Of a stretch of DNA of 64,000 nt, positions 8,287-17,385 are shown piece by piece. Location: assembly GCA_029780115.1 (NCBI GenBank), contig JAKOZG010000033.1, positions 1 through 64,000 of the forward strand. Direction: 5' to 3'. The notes under the pieces were generated by a model. The model was not told the origin of the DNA. It was given only the letters and a program-made list of their open reading frames with translations, and made no database searches. Each line of letters begins with the position of its first letter. The first letter of the stretch is position 1. Position numbers and translations under genes: made by a program. This stretch comes from Thermotogota bacterium. GTDB lineage: Bacteria; Thermotogota; Thermotogae; Petrotogales; Petrotogaceae.

Positions 8287-10440
8287 ATGGATTTTTTACC
8301 TGTCTCAGTTTGGTATGGACCTGAACGATCACGCGCACCTATGGTGGCTAAAATTCATGATGTAAAAAAAGTTAGGGAAGACATTATTCAGATAAAAGAA
8401 CTTGGATTTAATTCAATTCGTTTCTGGTATGACTGGTTAGCAGGTGAACCAAAACCAAATGAATGGGACTTTGAAACAATTGAAACCCTACTTTCTATTA
8501 CAGATGAATTAGGACTTAAAGCATTGGTACAGGTATATACTGATTCTGCTCCAAGTTGGGTTGCAACAGAGTATCCCGATTCGTTATTTGTTGATAGATC
8601 GGGTTTGAAGATTGAAACTCAAGCTTCTCCAGGTGTTTGTAGTGACCATCCTTTTGTAAAAAGACATATATCCCAATTTCTTGAGAATTTAGCAAAAGTG
8701 GTTTCAAGGCATCCGTCCTTTCATGCTTGGGATATTTGGTCGGAACCCCACATTGTTCAATGGTCTTGGATTGACTATATGAAAGATCCTTGGTTTTGTT
8801 ACTGTGAAAATACTCAAAAGAAGTTCAAGGAATGGTTGAAAAACAAGTACAAGGATATAGAGAAATTGAATGAAGCTTGGTACCGGAAACATAGAAATTG
8901 GGATGAAGTTGTTCCACCAAGATACACCTCATTATCTACCTTCTCAGACCTTCTCGATTGGATATCCTTCAACATCGAAAAAATCGCTCAAGATTTAGAA
9001 TGGAAGGTTAAAACCATAAAAAACGTCGATAAACAACATATCGTTTCTAGTCATGCCGCTATATCAAGTGTGTATAGTCTTCCAGGAATTGGTTATGGTT
9101 CTTCAGATGATTGGAAATTAGCAGAAAAAGTTGATGTTTGGGGCACTTCTTTTTATCCTAAACATACTGGTTCATGGATGCCTCTAAAACCTCATCACAT
9201 GGGGGTTGCTTTGGATGCAACTAGAAGTTCAGCAGATAGTAGAAATAAACACTTTTTGATAGGTGAACTTCAAACAGGACTAGGCGTTACTGGTTTAGAT
9301 TTTGGAGTCCCTGTAACTGAAGAAGATCTTGAAAGATGGGCTTGGCTGGCTATTTCACGTAAAGCAAAAGGATTAAACTACTACGCATGGTTTCAAATGA
9401 GTGTTGGCTTTGAAGTTTCAGGTTTTGGACTTACTGAGCCTGATGGGTCTATAAACGAGAAGGCAAAGGCTGCAGGCACAGTTTCAAAGATAGTTACCGA
9501 ACACATGAATGAATTTCTTGAATCTGAGCCTTTTCCAGCTCAAGCTGCAATTATATACAGTATCGATAGCTATAAGATGATTGCGGCATTAAGAGGAAGG
9601 AATGCAGATATTATAAGACAAGACATGTTTGGTATGTACAAAGCAATGATGAAAGAAAATATAAATGTTGATTTTATTCATATCGATGATTTGCTAGAGA
9701 AAGATCTAAAAAAATATAAGATTATCTTTGCTCCATTCCTTATAGCCTTATCTGATGAATGTGGGAAAGTCATAAAAGATTATGTAGAGAACGGAGGAAC
9801 GTTCGTTGCAGATGGAAGAGGCCCTTGGGTTAATGAAAAAGGAGAACTTGCATTAAAAATACCAGGTTCAGGATTAGACGAGGTTTTTGGATGTGTTGAA
9901 ATATCAACAAGTAACATAAAAGAACCCATGAATCTAAAATCAGATGCACTAGACATAACAGCTACCGATTATTTATGTTTCTTTGAACCATCTAGTGCCA
10001 ATGTATTACTTAGTTATAATGACAAAGCGGTTGTTCTCGAAAATTCTTTTGGTTCAGGAAAGGCATATATTATAGGAACTGTCATTGGAAAGGCGTACGA
10101 ACATACTAATTATGAAGGAAACATCGAGTTTTTATCAAAGATAGCGAAAGAGGCAGGGGTAGTTTCTCCTTTTAATTTAGAAGTTAATGAAGTATGTAAG
10201 GATGACATCGAAACTCGACTATCGACTTTTAGTAACGGATATTTTTGCTTTATCTTCAATCATGGGAAAAAAGGTGCAGAGGTAAAATTATCTTTCAAAA
10301 ATGAAGATTTTGGAAGCGTTAAAAAAATCACAGATTTAAAATCAAAACAAGATGTTCATTTTTCTCATAAAAACCAAACAACTTCTCTCTCTTTGGCCTT
10401 AGATGTTCAAGAAACAAAAGTGTTGTTGATTGAAAAATAA
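8287..10440 (+). CDS. GH42-family beta-galactosidase
   Basis: The protein has 717 residues. A TIM barrel (about 1-390) carries the predicted acid/base Glu153 in IWSEPH and the nucleophile Glu327 in IGELQTG. Their spacing of 174 residues matches glycoside hydrolase family 42. Residues about 405-610 fit the GH42 trimerisation domain and the end a small beta domain. No signal peptide, so it acts inside the cell on imported beta-galactosides. ATG 8287 is preferred over an in-frame ATG 18 bases upstream because GAGGAGG lies just before it. The next genes encode a sugar transporter, which probably imports its substrate. Confidence 0.88.
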   Translation: MDFLPVSVWYGPERSRAPMVAKIHDVKKVREDIIQIKELGFNSIRFWYDWLAGEPKPNEWDFETIETLLSITDELGLKALVQVYTDSAPSWVATEYPDSLFVDRSGLKIETQASPGVCSDHPFVKRHISQFLENLAKVVSRHPSFHAWDIWSEPHIVQWSWIDYMKDPWFCYCENTQKKFKEWLKNKYKDIEKLNEAWYRKHRNWDEVVPPRYTSLSTFSDLLDWISFNIEKIAQDLEWKVKTIKNVDKQHIVSSHAAISSVYSLPGIGYGSSDDWKLAEKVDVWGTSFYPKHTGSWMPLKPHHMGVALDATRSSADSRNKHFLIGELQTGLGVTGLDFGVPVTEEDLERWAWLAISRKAKGLNYYAWFQMSVGFEVSGFGLTEPDGSINEKAKAAGTVSKIVTEHMNEFLESEPFPAQAAIIYSIDSYKMIAALRGRNADIIRQDMFGMYKAMMKENINVDFIHIDDLLEKDLKKYKIIFAPFLIALSDECGKVIKDYVENGGTFVADGRGPWVNEKGELALKIPGSGLDEVFGCVEISTSNIKEPMNLKSDALDITATDYLCFFEPSSANVLLSYNDKAVVLENSFGSGKAYIIGTVIGKAYEHTNYEGNIEFLSKIAKEAGVVSPFNLEVNEVCKDDIETRLSTFSNGYFCFIFNHGKKGAEVKLSFKNEDFGSVKKITDLKSKQDVHFSHKNQTTSLSLALDVQETKVLLIEK

Positions 10441-10487
10441 TCTTGGGTTTTACAGGTGGTTATTAAAAAATCGAGGAGGTTAGTGGT

Positions 10488-11777
10488 ATGAAAAGATGTA
10501 TTTTAACGATTTTGTTGGTGGCCCTTTTGGTTAGTAGTATGGCGTTTGCTAAAACAAAACTCACCTTTGCAGTACATTGGAGTGATTATCAAGTTGAAGG
10601 AATAAAAGACAAAGAAGGAAATGTGGTTACAAAAGGTTTAAGACAATACGTCGAAGAGTATATGGCATCTAATCCTGATATAGAAATTGAAATACAAATG
10701 GTTCCTTTTGGCGAATATCTAACTAGAATCTTGGTTGGAAGGTTGGCAGGAGCAGCATCTGATATTTATGTTCTATATTCACTTTGGGGAGTTCAACTTG
10801 TTGAATCAGGAGTTTTAGATAAAGTACCAAAAGAGGTAGCTACTGCCATAAAAAATGACTTTGTTGAGGCTGCTGTAGGCGGAGCAACAATAAATGGGGA
10901 AATCAGAGGAATACCAACAGAGGTTGCAAACTATGCCTTAGTTTACAACAAAAAGATCTTAAAAGCTGGAGGGTATGATGAGCCTCCAAAGACTTGGGAC
11001 GAGTTAATAGACATGGCCTCCAAATTAACAATAAAGAAAGAAGACGGCACAGTACAACAATATGGATATGTTTACGACACAAGTTCTAACTCAGGTACAG
11101 TCCATCCTTATCTTGCAAGATTATACAGCTTAGGTGGTCAGTTATTTTCAAACGATAATAAAAAGTGTTTGCTAGACAGTAAAGAGGCTATCCAAGCTTT
11201 AGACGCTGAAATAGAAATTTTCAGAAGAGGTGGAACTGATTCAGCAGCCACACATGGGGATTTTCAAAATGGCAGAGCAGCTATGGTAATTCTTGCTCCA
11301 TGGTGGGAAAGCAGTTTAAAGATTGCTTTTGGTGATCAATATGAAGAAACAATCGGTGTTGCACCTATTCCACCAATGAAAGATCCAAAATCAGTTAGTT
11401 ATACATGGTTTGTTGGCGTAGACGCACTTTCTAAGAATAAAAAGGAAGCTTGGAAATTTCTTGAATGGTTTTGCATTGAGCCTCTACCAAACGGGGCAAC
11501 AAGAATGGGAGAATTCTTAGCAAACAACATCGGCGCTATTCCTTCACGTAAAGCTGATCTTGATGCCTTCCCAGATAAACTTAACGATCTTTACACATCT
11601 GTTTATGTACAAGAACTAGCAAACACAGTTCCAGAACCAAACGTAGCCCAAGGAGAAGAAATCAAAAATATCATCTGGAGAGAAATAATAGAAGCTAGAC
11701 ATCAGAGAAAAACACCAGAAAAAGCTTTATCAGACGCTAAAAGGCAGATAGACGAAATTCTAAGCGAATTCTATTGA
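10488..11777 (+). CDS. Sugar ABC transporter substrate-binding protein (CUT1)
   Basis: The protein has 429 residues. A signal peptide ending in SSMAFA precedes a mature domain opening with KLTFAVHWSDYQ, and a TWDELIDMA segment typical of family 1 solute-binding proteins follows around residue 170. GAGGAGG precedes the ATG. It is followed after only 20 bases by its permease genes with no hairpin in between, unlike the other binding-protein genes that have intercistronic gaps. Its place after the GH42 gene suggests it binds a galactoside or related oligosaccharide; this is inferred from context. Confidence 0.92.
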   Translation: MKRCILTILLVALLVSSMAFAKTKLTFAVHWSDYQVEGIKDKEGNVVTKGLRQYVEEYMASNPDIEIEIQMVPFGEYLTRILVGRLAGAASDIYVLYSLWGVQLVESGVLDKVPKEVATAIKNDFVEAAVGGATINGEIRGIPTEVANYALVYNKKILKAGGYDEPPKTWDELIDMASKLTIKKEDGTVQQYGYVYDTSSNSGTVHPYLARLYSLGGQLFSNDNKKCLLDSKEAIQALDAEIEIFRRGGTDSAATHGDFQNGRAAMVILAPWWESSLKIAFGDQYEETIGVAPIPPMKDPKSVSYTWFVGVDALSKNKKEAWKFLEWFCIEPLPNGATRMGEFLANNIGAIPSRKADLDAFPDKLNDLYTSVYVQELANTVPEPNVAQGEEIKNIIWREIIEARHQRKTPEKALSDAKRQIDEILSEFY

Positions 11778-11797
11778 TAAGGAAGTGAATCCTCAAA

Positions 11798-12688
11798 ATG
11801 TCTAAAGTCGGTCGTAAAAGGGCGAGAGCGGGATATGGTTTCATATCCCCCTCCCTTATCTTTTATTCAATTTTCTTTATTTTCCCTGTAGTTTTTTCGT
11901 TAATTGCATCTTTTAAGAGATGGAATGGATTAATTCCTCTTTTTTCAGCTGCCTGGGTGGGATTGGAAAATTACAAGTGGTTGTTTGGAAGTGATCTGTT
12001 TGTTAGTTCTGTTATTAATACCGTTGTTTATTCTGTAGTAACAGTAGTAGTTGGAATATTTATTTCACTAATTTTGGCAGTCTTGATAAACGGAAGTAAA
12101 TTAAGTGGTTTTTGGAGATTACTATTTTTTCTTCCTACAGTTACACCTGCTGTTGCTATAGGGACGATTTGGGGATATTTGTACCGGGCAAACAATGGGT
12201 TGATAAACCAAATCTTAGGATGGTTTGGTATAAAGCCTATAAGATGGTTAACGGACCCAAAAACCGCCTTACTATCTATAATGATCACAGCGATTTGGGC
12301 AGGAATTGGTATGCAAATCCTTATAATCACAGCTAGTTTACAAAATATTCCACAAGATTACTATGACGCAGCAAAAATAGATGGTGCAGGTTCTTTTAGG
12401 ATTTTTTGGAGTATAACTTTACCGCTTTTAAGACCAATTTTACTTTTTTTGACAGCTACAGGTATGATAGGAGCTTGGCAAGTATTTGATTTACCATATA
12501 TTATGGGAACGAACGCCCCAGCTAAAAGCATTATGACTGTGTCTTGGTATGTATATGAAACAGCTTTTCAATCTCTAAGAATGGGCAGGGCATCTGCAGG
12601 TGCATTTATCCTGTTTTGTATAATATTTGTTGCTAATATTCTGGTCTTAAGGGCGTTTAAAAAAGGAGGAATCGAAGGTTATGAATAG
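11798..12688 (+). CDS. Sugar ABC transporter permease, MalF type
   Basis: The protein has 296 residues with six predicted membrane segments starting at residue 17 and an EAA-type loop (DYYDAAKIDGAGSFRIFWSI, around 187-206). A basic N-terminus (KVGRKRARAGYG) supports an inside orientation. It overlaps the next permease gene by 8 bases. It pairs with the downstream MalG-type subunit to form the channel for the preceding binding protein. Confidence 0.92.
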   Translation: MSKVGRKRARAGYGFISPSLIFYSIFFIFPVVFSLIASFKRWNGLIPLFSAAWVGLENYKWLFGSDLFVSSVINTVVYSVVTVVVGIFISLILAVLINGSKLSGFWRLLFFLPTVTPAVAIGTIWGYLYRANNGLINQILGWFGIKPIRWLTDPKTALLSIMITAIWAGIGMQILIITASLQNIPQDYYDAAKIDGAGSFRIFWSITLPLLRPILLFLTATGMIGAWQVFDLPYIMGTNAPAKSIMTVSWYVYETAFQSLRMGRASAGAFILFCIIFVANILVLRAFKKGGIEGYE

Positions 12689-13526
12689 TAAAAGTAAAAG
12701 ATTTATAAAAGAATTTTTCAGATATTTAATTATAATCTTTGCTGCATTTTGGATGGTTTTACCATTTTTTTGGATGGTTTCTGCCTCTCTAATGACTCCA
12801 CAAGAAATAACCTCAATTCCGCCAAAATGGATTCCAGAAAAACCTCAATGGCACAATTATATCGATGTATTAGAAAGGGTTCCTATTGGAAAGTATTATC
12901 TAAATAGTCTTTTAGTTGCAGGAACAGCTACTTTAGGTGTGATTTTAACAAGTTCCCTTGCAGGATATGCTTTTGCTAAATTGAATTTTCCCGGTAAAAA
13001 ACCTGTGTTTCAATTTATTCTTGTGACAATGATGTTCCCAGTCTTTATCTTTCTTATTCCAAACTTTTTTCTTATGAAAACTTTTGGGATGTTAACAAAT
13101 CATCTATCTCTTATTGTTCCTTTTTTGGTCAGTGGTTATGGCATATTTTTATTGAGACAGTTCATTATGAGCATTCCTGATGAACTTTTGGATTCTGCTA
13201 GGATAGATGGGGCCAGTGAGTTCAAGATCTATATGTCTATTATTTTGCCTAACATAAAACCAGGACTATCCGCATTAGCAATTACTACCTTTATCGGACA
13301 ATGGAACAACTTTTTATGGCCTATGATAATATCGTCTTTTTCACCTAATTTAATGACGGTTCCTGTTGGGATTCAAAGATTGTCATTAGCGTTTGCCTCC
13401 GCTGAAACTCAGCATTTGGTGTTAGCGGGACTTGTCTACCAAGTTGTTCCAATGCTTATAGTTTTCGTTTATTTTCAGAAAAATTTTATAAAAGGTTTTG
13501 TTGTAAGCGGTTTTGGAAACGTTTAG
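12681..13526 (+). CDS. Sugar ABC transporter permease, MalG type
   Basis: The protein has 281 residues with six predicted membrane segments and the conserved loop DELLDSARIDGASEFKIYMSIILP (around 172-195). The KNFIKGFVVSGFGNV tail is typical of MalG-like subunits. AAGGAGG inside the end of the upstream gene serves as its ribosome site. As with the first transporter, there is no ATPase gene in the operon. Confidence 0.92.
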   Translation: MNSKSKRFIKEFFRYLIIIFAAFWMVLPFFWMVSASLMTPQEITSIPPKWIPEKPQWHNYIDVLERVPIGKYYLNSLLVAGTATLGVILTSSLAGYAFAKLNFPGKKPVFQFILVTMMFPVFIFLIPNFFLMKTFGMLTNHLSLIVPFLVSGYGIFLLRQFIMSIPDELLDSARIDGASEFKIYMSIILPNIKPGLSALAITTFIGQWNNFLWPMIISSFSPNLMTVPVGIQRLSLAFASAETQHLVLAGLVYQVVPMLIVFVYFQKNFIKGFVVSGFGNV

Positions 13527-13556
13527 AAGATTCTATAGTTAAGGGGGTTGGCTATT

Positions 13557-15419
13557 ATGAAAAAGGGTGTTTATTTGGCTTTTCTCTTTTTGTTATCTAT
13601 TAATCTTTCTTTCTCTTCTTCTGGGAATAATTCTCAAGATCAATTATCAGTAAAGGTATTTACCGATAAACATATTTCTGAAATTAATGAAAGGATTTTT
13701 GGTATTCATTTGCCAGCATGGAATGAAACGTTGATGAAATATGGAACTTTTAATCCTAGAATTGCTAACAATATGAAAGAGGCAGGTATTTGTTATCTTG
13801 TTTATCCAGGGGGTAATTTCGGTTACGATTTTATTTGGAATAGTCTTCACTCAGAAAATGAACTGAGCACCGATGACTTGATTAATATTGCAAAACACAT
13901 AGGAGCATCTGTAAAAATATCCCTGAATCCAAACGAGTCGCCAGAATTGGCAGCTCAATGGATAAAACATCTTAATTTCGAATTAAATGCAGATGTTAAA
14001 TATTGGGAGGTGGCTGATGAGCCATATTTGACCATGAATGTTGATCAGTTTATTAATAAGATGAAGGAATTTGTGCCTGTTATGAAAGAAGTAGATCCTT
14101 CAATAAAGATCGTAGCTAATGTTTCAGTAGACAATGAAAGTTACACAAAGAAAGTAATAAGAGAAATAGGAGACTTAATAGACGTTTATTCTATACATTT
14201 TTTTCCACTACCCCCTTCAAAAGAGGTGTATCCAAACTCCCCCTATGACAAAAACAACAAAGATTCTTTTTATGAAGATCTTCTTAATTCCACTCAAAAA
14301 TTGCCAAAGCAAATAGCAACCTTAAAGCAATGGGTTGAAGAAGTATATCCCAACAAAGATGTAGAATATCAAATCGGTTCTTTTGCGCCCGTTTGGTGGG
14401 GACCAGAAGACTGGACAGTTAATTCTTTACCTGCTGGTTTATGGGTTGCTGATATGCTTGGTACATTTGCAAAAGAAAATCTAAGCGGCGCAGCATTTTG
14501 GGCTCTTATGAATCCATATCCTCCTCAACAAGGTGATTTTGGTATGTTTAGTCCAAACATGCAGCCATATGTAAGTTTCTATCCCTATGTACTTTTTAAC
14601 AAGCATTTTGGAGAAATATTAGTTGAAAATACATGCAACCAACAAGATTTGAGCATATACACAAGTATAAGTAAAGATGAGAAGAATTTGTATATCTTGA
14701 TTATTAACAAGTCGGCAGATAAGAGTTTTAATATTGATTTTGACTTAGGTAATTTCACTACAAGAGAAGATGGAGCCGCATGGATTCTTGATGGACCAGT
14801 AAATGCAGACAATCCCACAGATTATGGTTTAAGAAAAGAAGGGTTGTGCAACGAACACAGTAATTTTGAATATGTCGCAAAACCATACTCAATAATTGCT
14901 TTGGAAATACCCTCAAAAGATAGTAACTTAGATATAACTGAATCACCAAACCTTGCTTTGAATAAATCAGCTTGTGCATCTTCAATAGCCCTTAATACTG
15001 ATACAAAATATTGTAAAACATATGACTATATTCCTGATATGGCTATTGATGGAGATCCAAATACCAGGTGGGCTTCAAAAATCTTTAAGAAAGATTTAGA
15101 AAGCTTTACCTTAGATTTGGGACAATCGATGACGTTTAACCAGATTATAATTAAATGGGAATATTGGGCTACAAGATATGCTATTGAAGCGTCAGTAGAT
15201 GGAAATAATTGGGATAAGATAGCAGATCAAGAAAATGCGATAAAGGAAAAAAATCCTCCACAGCCCGTAGATGTAATAAATCTTGATAATTCAATAAAGG
15301 CACGATACATCCGCATTAATATGTATGAAAGACCAAAAGACTCAGGGGCAAAAGCGGGATGTTCACAGTGGACGCCAGATGCTTTTTCTATTTGGGAATT
15401 AGGTGTGTTCTTGAGATGA
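13557..15419 (+). CDS. Secreted glycosidase-like protein with C-terminal discoidin (F5/8 type C, CBM32-like) domain
   Basis: The protein has 620 residues. A signal peptide (to about residue 20) is followed by a TIM-barrel-like region resembling clan GH-A arabinofuranosidase or xylosidase relatives. It has a YPGGNFGYDF strand (about residue 85) and a predicted acid/base Glu155 in WEVADEP. An obvious second catalytic Glu of the usual TEY/TEW type is not seen; the equivalent strand seems to read YQIGSFAP. Residues about 465-620 form a discoidin domain (DGDPNTRWAS, SFTLDLGQ, KARYIRINMYE). It probably binds or cleaves polysaccharide outside the cell. ATG 13557 follows AAGGGGG. It is the last gene of the GH42/CUT1 operon. 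Confidence 0.7.
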   Translation: MKKGVYLAFLFLLSINLSFSSSGNNSQDQLSVKVFTDKHISEINERIFGIHLPAWNETLMKYGTFNPRIANNMKEAGICYLVYPGGNFGYDFIWNSLHSENELSTDDLINIAKHIGASVKISLNPNESPELAAQWIKHLNFELNADVKYWEVADEPYLTMNVDQFINKMKEFVPVMKEVDPSIKIVANVSVDNESYTKKVIREIGDLIDVYSIHFFPLPPSKEVYPNSPYDKNNKDSFYEDLLNSTQKLPKQIATLKQWVEEVYPNKDVEYQIGSFAPVWWGPEDWTVNSLPAGLWVADMLGTFAKENLSGAAFWALMNPYPPQQGDFGMFSPNMQPYVSFYPYVLFNKHFGEILVENTCNQQDLSIYTSISKDEKNLYILIINKSADKSFNIDFDLGNFTTREDGAAWILDGPVNADNPTDYGLRKEGLCNEHSNFEYVAKPYSIIALEIPSKDSNLDITESPNLALNKSACASSIALNTDTKYCKTYDYIPDMAIDGDPNTRWASKIFKKDLESFTLDLGQSMTFNQIIIKWEYWATRYAIEASVDGNNWDKIADQENAIKEKNPPQPVDVINLDNSIKARYIRINMYERPKDSGAKAGCSQWTPDAFSIWELGVFLR

Positions 15420-15457
15420 ACAACCACGACTCCTAGGAGTCGTGGTTGTTCCCTTTT
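15419..15457 (+). terminator. Strong terminator, perfect 32-bp palindrome
   Basis: AACAACCACGACTCC (15419-15433), TA, and its exact complement (15436-15450) are followed by CCCTTTTTT. It overlaps the last base of the glycosidase-like gene and the stop codon of the convergent gene. The T-run is on the plus side, so it mainly ends the plus-strand operon. Confidence 0.93.
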
Positions 15458-15978
15458 TTAAAAAAACTCAATCGTAGTTCTTGTATCTCTTCGTCATGTT
15501 TATCAAATATGCCTGATAATTCTTCTATTTCATTCATATCTTTATCAAATATTGTTAAATAACAGTTACCTTCTTTTTCCTCACTAAATACTGATGGGAA
15601 CAACAATTTATCTTCCTCTTCTCCCACAAAAACATCTGAGATTAGAGAATAAAATCCGATATTGATTATGTTTGGTAACTCTTTTAAAAAACGAAAAAAG
15701 GATAGTGCTTCTTCTTCATTTAAAAAAACTAAAGTGAAATTAATAGGTATAATTTCCACCGATTCATCAAATTCAAAAAAATACTCTCTAAACTCTTCAT
15801 ATAACTCGTAATCAAAGCCTTTTAGTTGTTCTAAAAAGTCATTTTTAGTATTTTTATCAAATTTAACCCAAAGAATTAGATGCGGGACAATACGCCCATC
15901 GAAAATCATGTCTTTGTTTTTTTTCACAAAATCCTTCGCAACAGCGTGAAACAAAGGATATTTTGCGATTTTAAACAC
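15433..15978 (-). CDS. Acidic hypothetical protein, no recognised family
   Basis: The protein has 181 residues and I do not recognise it. It has many Glu and Asp residues, no signal peptide or membrane segment, and alternating charged helices and strands (for example VEIIPINFTLVFLNEEE), suggesting a compact cytoplasmic protein. The GTG start is directly abutted by GAAAGAAGG, which is unusually close for a ribosome site; no better start was found. Its stop codon lies inside the shared terminator palindrome. It is the only minus-strand gene in the first 52 kb. Confidence 0.65.
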   Translation of the reverse strand: MFKIAKYPLFHAVAKDFVKKNKDMIFDGRIVPHLILWVKFDKNTKNDFLEQLKGFDYELYEEFREYFFEFDESVEIIPINFTLVFLNEEEALSFFRFLKELPNIINIGFYSLISDVFVGEEEDKLLFPSVFSEEKEGNCYLTIFDKDMNEIEELSGIFDKHDEEIQELRLSFFKKGNNHDS

Positions 15979-16627
15979 CTTCTTTCGTTATTTTTTAATT
16001 ATATTTCCAACTTTGGTTATAACGCTTTTTAAAGATTATAGAATTTCTTGGCTTTTATTCGATGGAATCTCACGATAAAATCTTAATTTTCTCGTTAATT
16101 GGGCCAAGATTTCATTTTTTTTCGATGTCTTAATTCATTAAATTAAACTTCTTAAATATTCTTTAGCTCTTTTTCATGATAACACATTGTTATGTCTAAT
16201 TTTTACATAGTTTCCCTATTCTTCTTTATATTAAACATTAAAATAAAGATTTTTTTTATCACATAACAATCTCAAATTTAATGTTATTTATACAACATAT
16301 TAACTTCTACGAAACAAAAGAATGATACGATAATTATAATTAACAAATGTTCAGAACAAATGTTCAATTTAAACCTAAGATTTTTCTGAATTCAGTTTTT
16401 ATTAAGTAGTTGCTGGGTAGAAGCTCCATTTTTTCTTTCTCTTAAAAGATCTGTCGTTTTTAAAAGTCAGAAATTTATACTATAGGCAATAAAATAAACT
16501 TTGAAGAAACGAAGATTTCCAAAAAATAAATTTCTTAAAGGTAAAAGGGCAAAGCCCTTCCCCCTATAAAAAGTAAGTCTTAGAATTTCTAAAGTTGTAT
16601 TAGATTATAAAATTAAGGAGGAAAGTT
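15979..16627. other. Long AT-rich intergenic region with a LexA-like palindrome and a repeat hairpin
   Basis: No gene is supported. A TATAAT box lies at 16335-16340, and just downstream is TGTTC-A-GAACA-AA-TGTTC (16348-16365), which includes GAACAAATGTTC. At 16547-16558 is the dispersed GGGC-AAA-GCCC hairpin, followed by TTAGAATTTCTAAAGT (16578-16593). The 5' leader of the aldolase gene would be about 280 bases if this TATAAT box is its promoter. Confidence 0.5.
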
Positions 16628-17365
16628 ATGTCTGGAAAAGTCATAAGAACGAATAGAATATTTAAAGCTGATGGTAAAACTGTCATTGTTGCTTTAGATC
16701 ATGGTCAATTTCAAGGACCTATTGAAGGTATTACCGATATACAAACCACTTTAAAAAACGTTAAAGAAGGGCAAGCTGATGCAGTAATACTTAACCCAGG
16801 GGTAATTCAAGATAATGCCTATATATTAGGTGGTAACTTAGCAGTTTTATGCCGAATTACAGGTGCTTCAACTAATTATTCACCTTCTTTTGATTATCAT
16901 CGACTTATTTCAAGCGTTAAATATGCGATTTCTTTAGGTGCTGATGGTGTTGTAGTTATGGGATTTATTGGAGGCCCAGGTGAAAATCAGTCGTTGGAAA
17001 TTCTAGGAAGAGTTGCTGAAGAATGTTCAATATTTGGCGTCCCTCTCATAGCTGAAATGCTCCCTCAGTCACCAGATCATTTTACCGATCCAAAATTTAT
17101 TTCGTTGGGGGTTAGAGTAGCCTATGAGTTAGGCGCAGACATTGTGAAAGTATATTATACCGGTAAAGACTCATTTTCTCAAGTAATTAAATCAGCTAAA
17201 ATTCCCATTGTTATTGCAGGGGGACCAAAAGGAACAGACTCACTTGAAATAGCTAAAGAAGCAATTGAACTTGGAGCTAAAGGGGTTGCTTTCGGTAGAA
17301 ATGTATTCCAAGCGGAAGATCAGACAGATTATGTAAGAAAGCTTGTAGAAGTGGTACATAATTAA
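16628..17365 (+). CDS. Class I aldolase, FbaB/LsrF (DeoC/LacD-type) family
   Basis: The protein has 245 residues. The TIM-barrel aldolase family is recognised from VALDHGQ near residue 26 and from Lys174 in DIVKVYYTG, the expected Schiff-base lysine. The phosphate-binding IAGGPKG and GAKGVAFGRN loops follow. Relatives include archaeal fructose-1,6-bisphosphate aldolase, LsrF, and ADH synthase, so a retro-aldol cleavage of a sugar phosphate is likely but the substrate is open. A strong AAGGAGG site precedes the ATG. It is the first gene of a compact operon with a secreted phosphoesterase and a PF00174-like protein. Confidence 0.85.
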   Translation: MSGKVIRTNRIFKADGKTVIVALDHGQFQGPIEGITDIQTTLKNVKEGQADAVILNPGVIQDNAYILGGNLAVLCRITGASTNYSPSFDYHRLISSVKYAISLGADGVVVMGFIGGPGENQSLEILGRVAEECSIFGVPLIAEMLPQSPDHFTDPKFISLGVRVAYELGADIVKVYYTGKDSFSQVIKSAKIPIVIAGGPKGTDSLEIAKEAIELGAKGVAFGRNVFQAEDQTDYVRKLVEVVHN

Positions 17366-17385
17366 CTTTTTGGGGGGTGAATCCT

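Noticed and set aside
12112-12336. Additional 74-codon plus-strand frame within a permease gene
   Set aside because: It is out of frame with a clear MalF-type permease and has no ribosome site.
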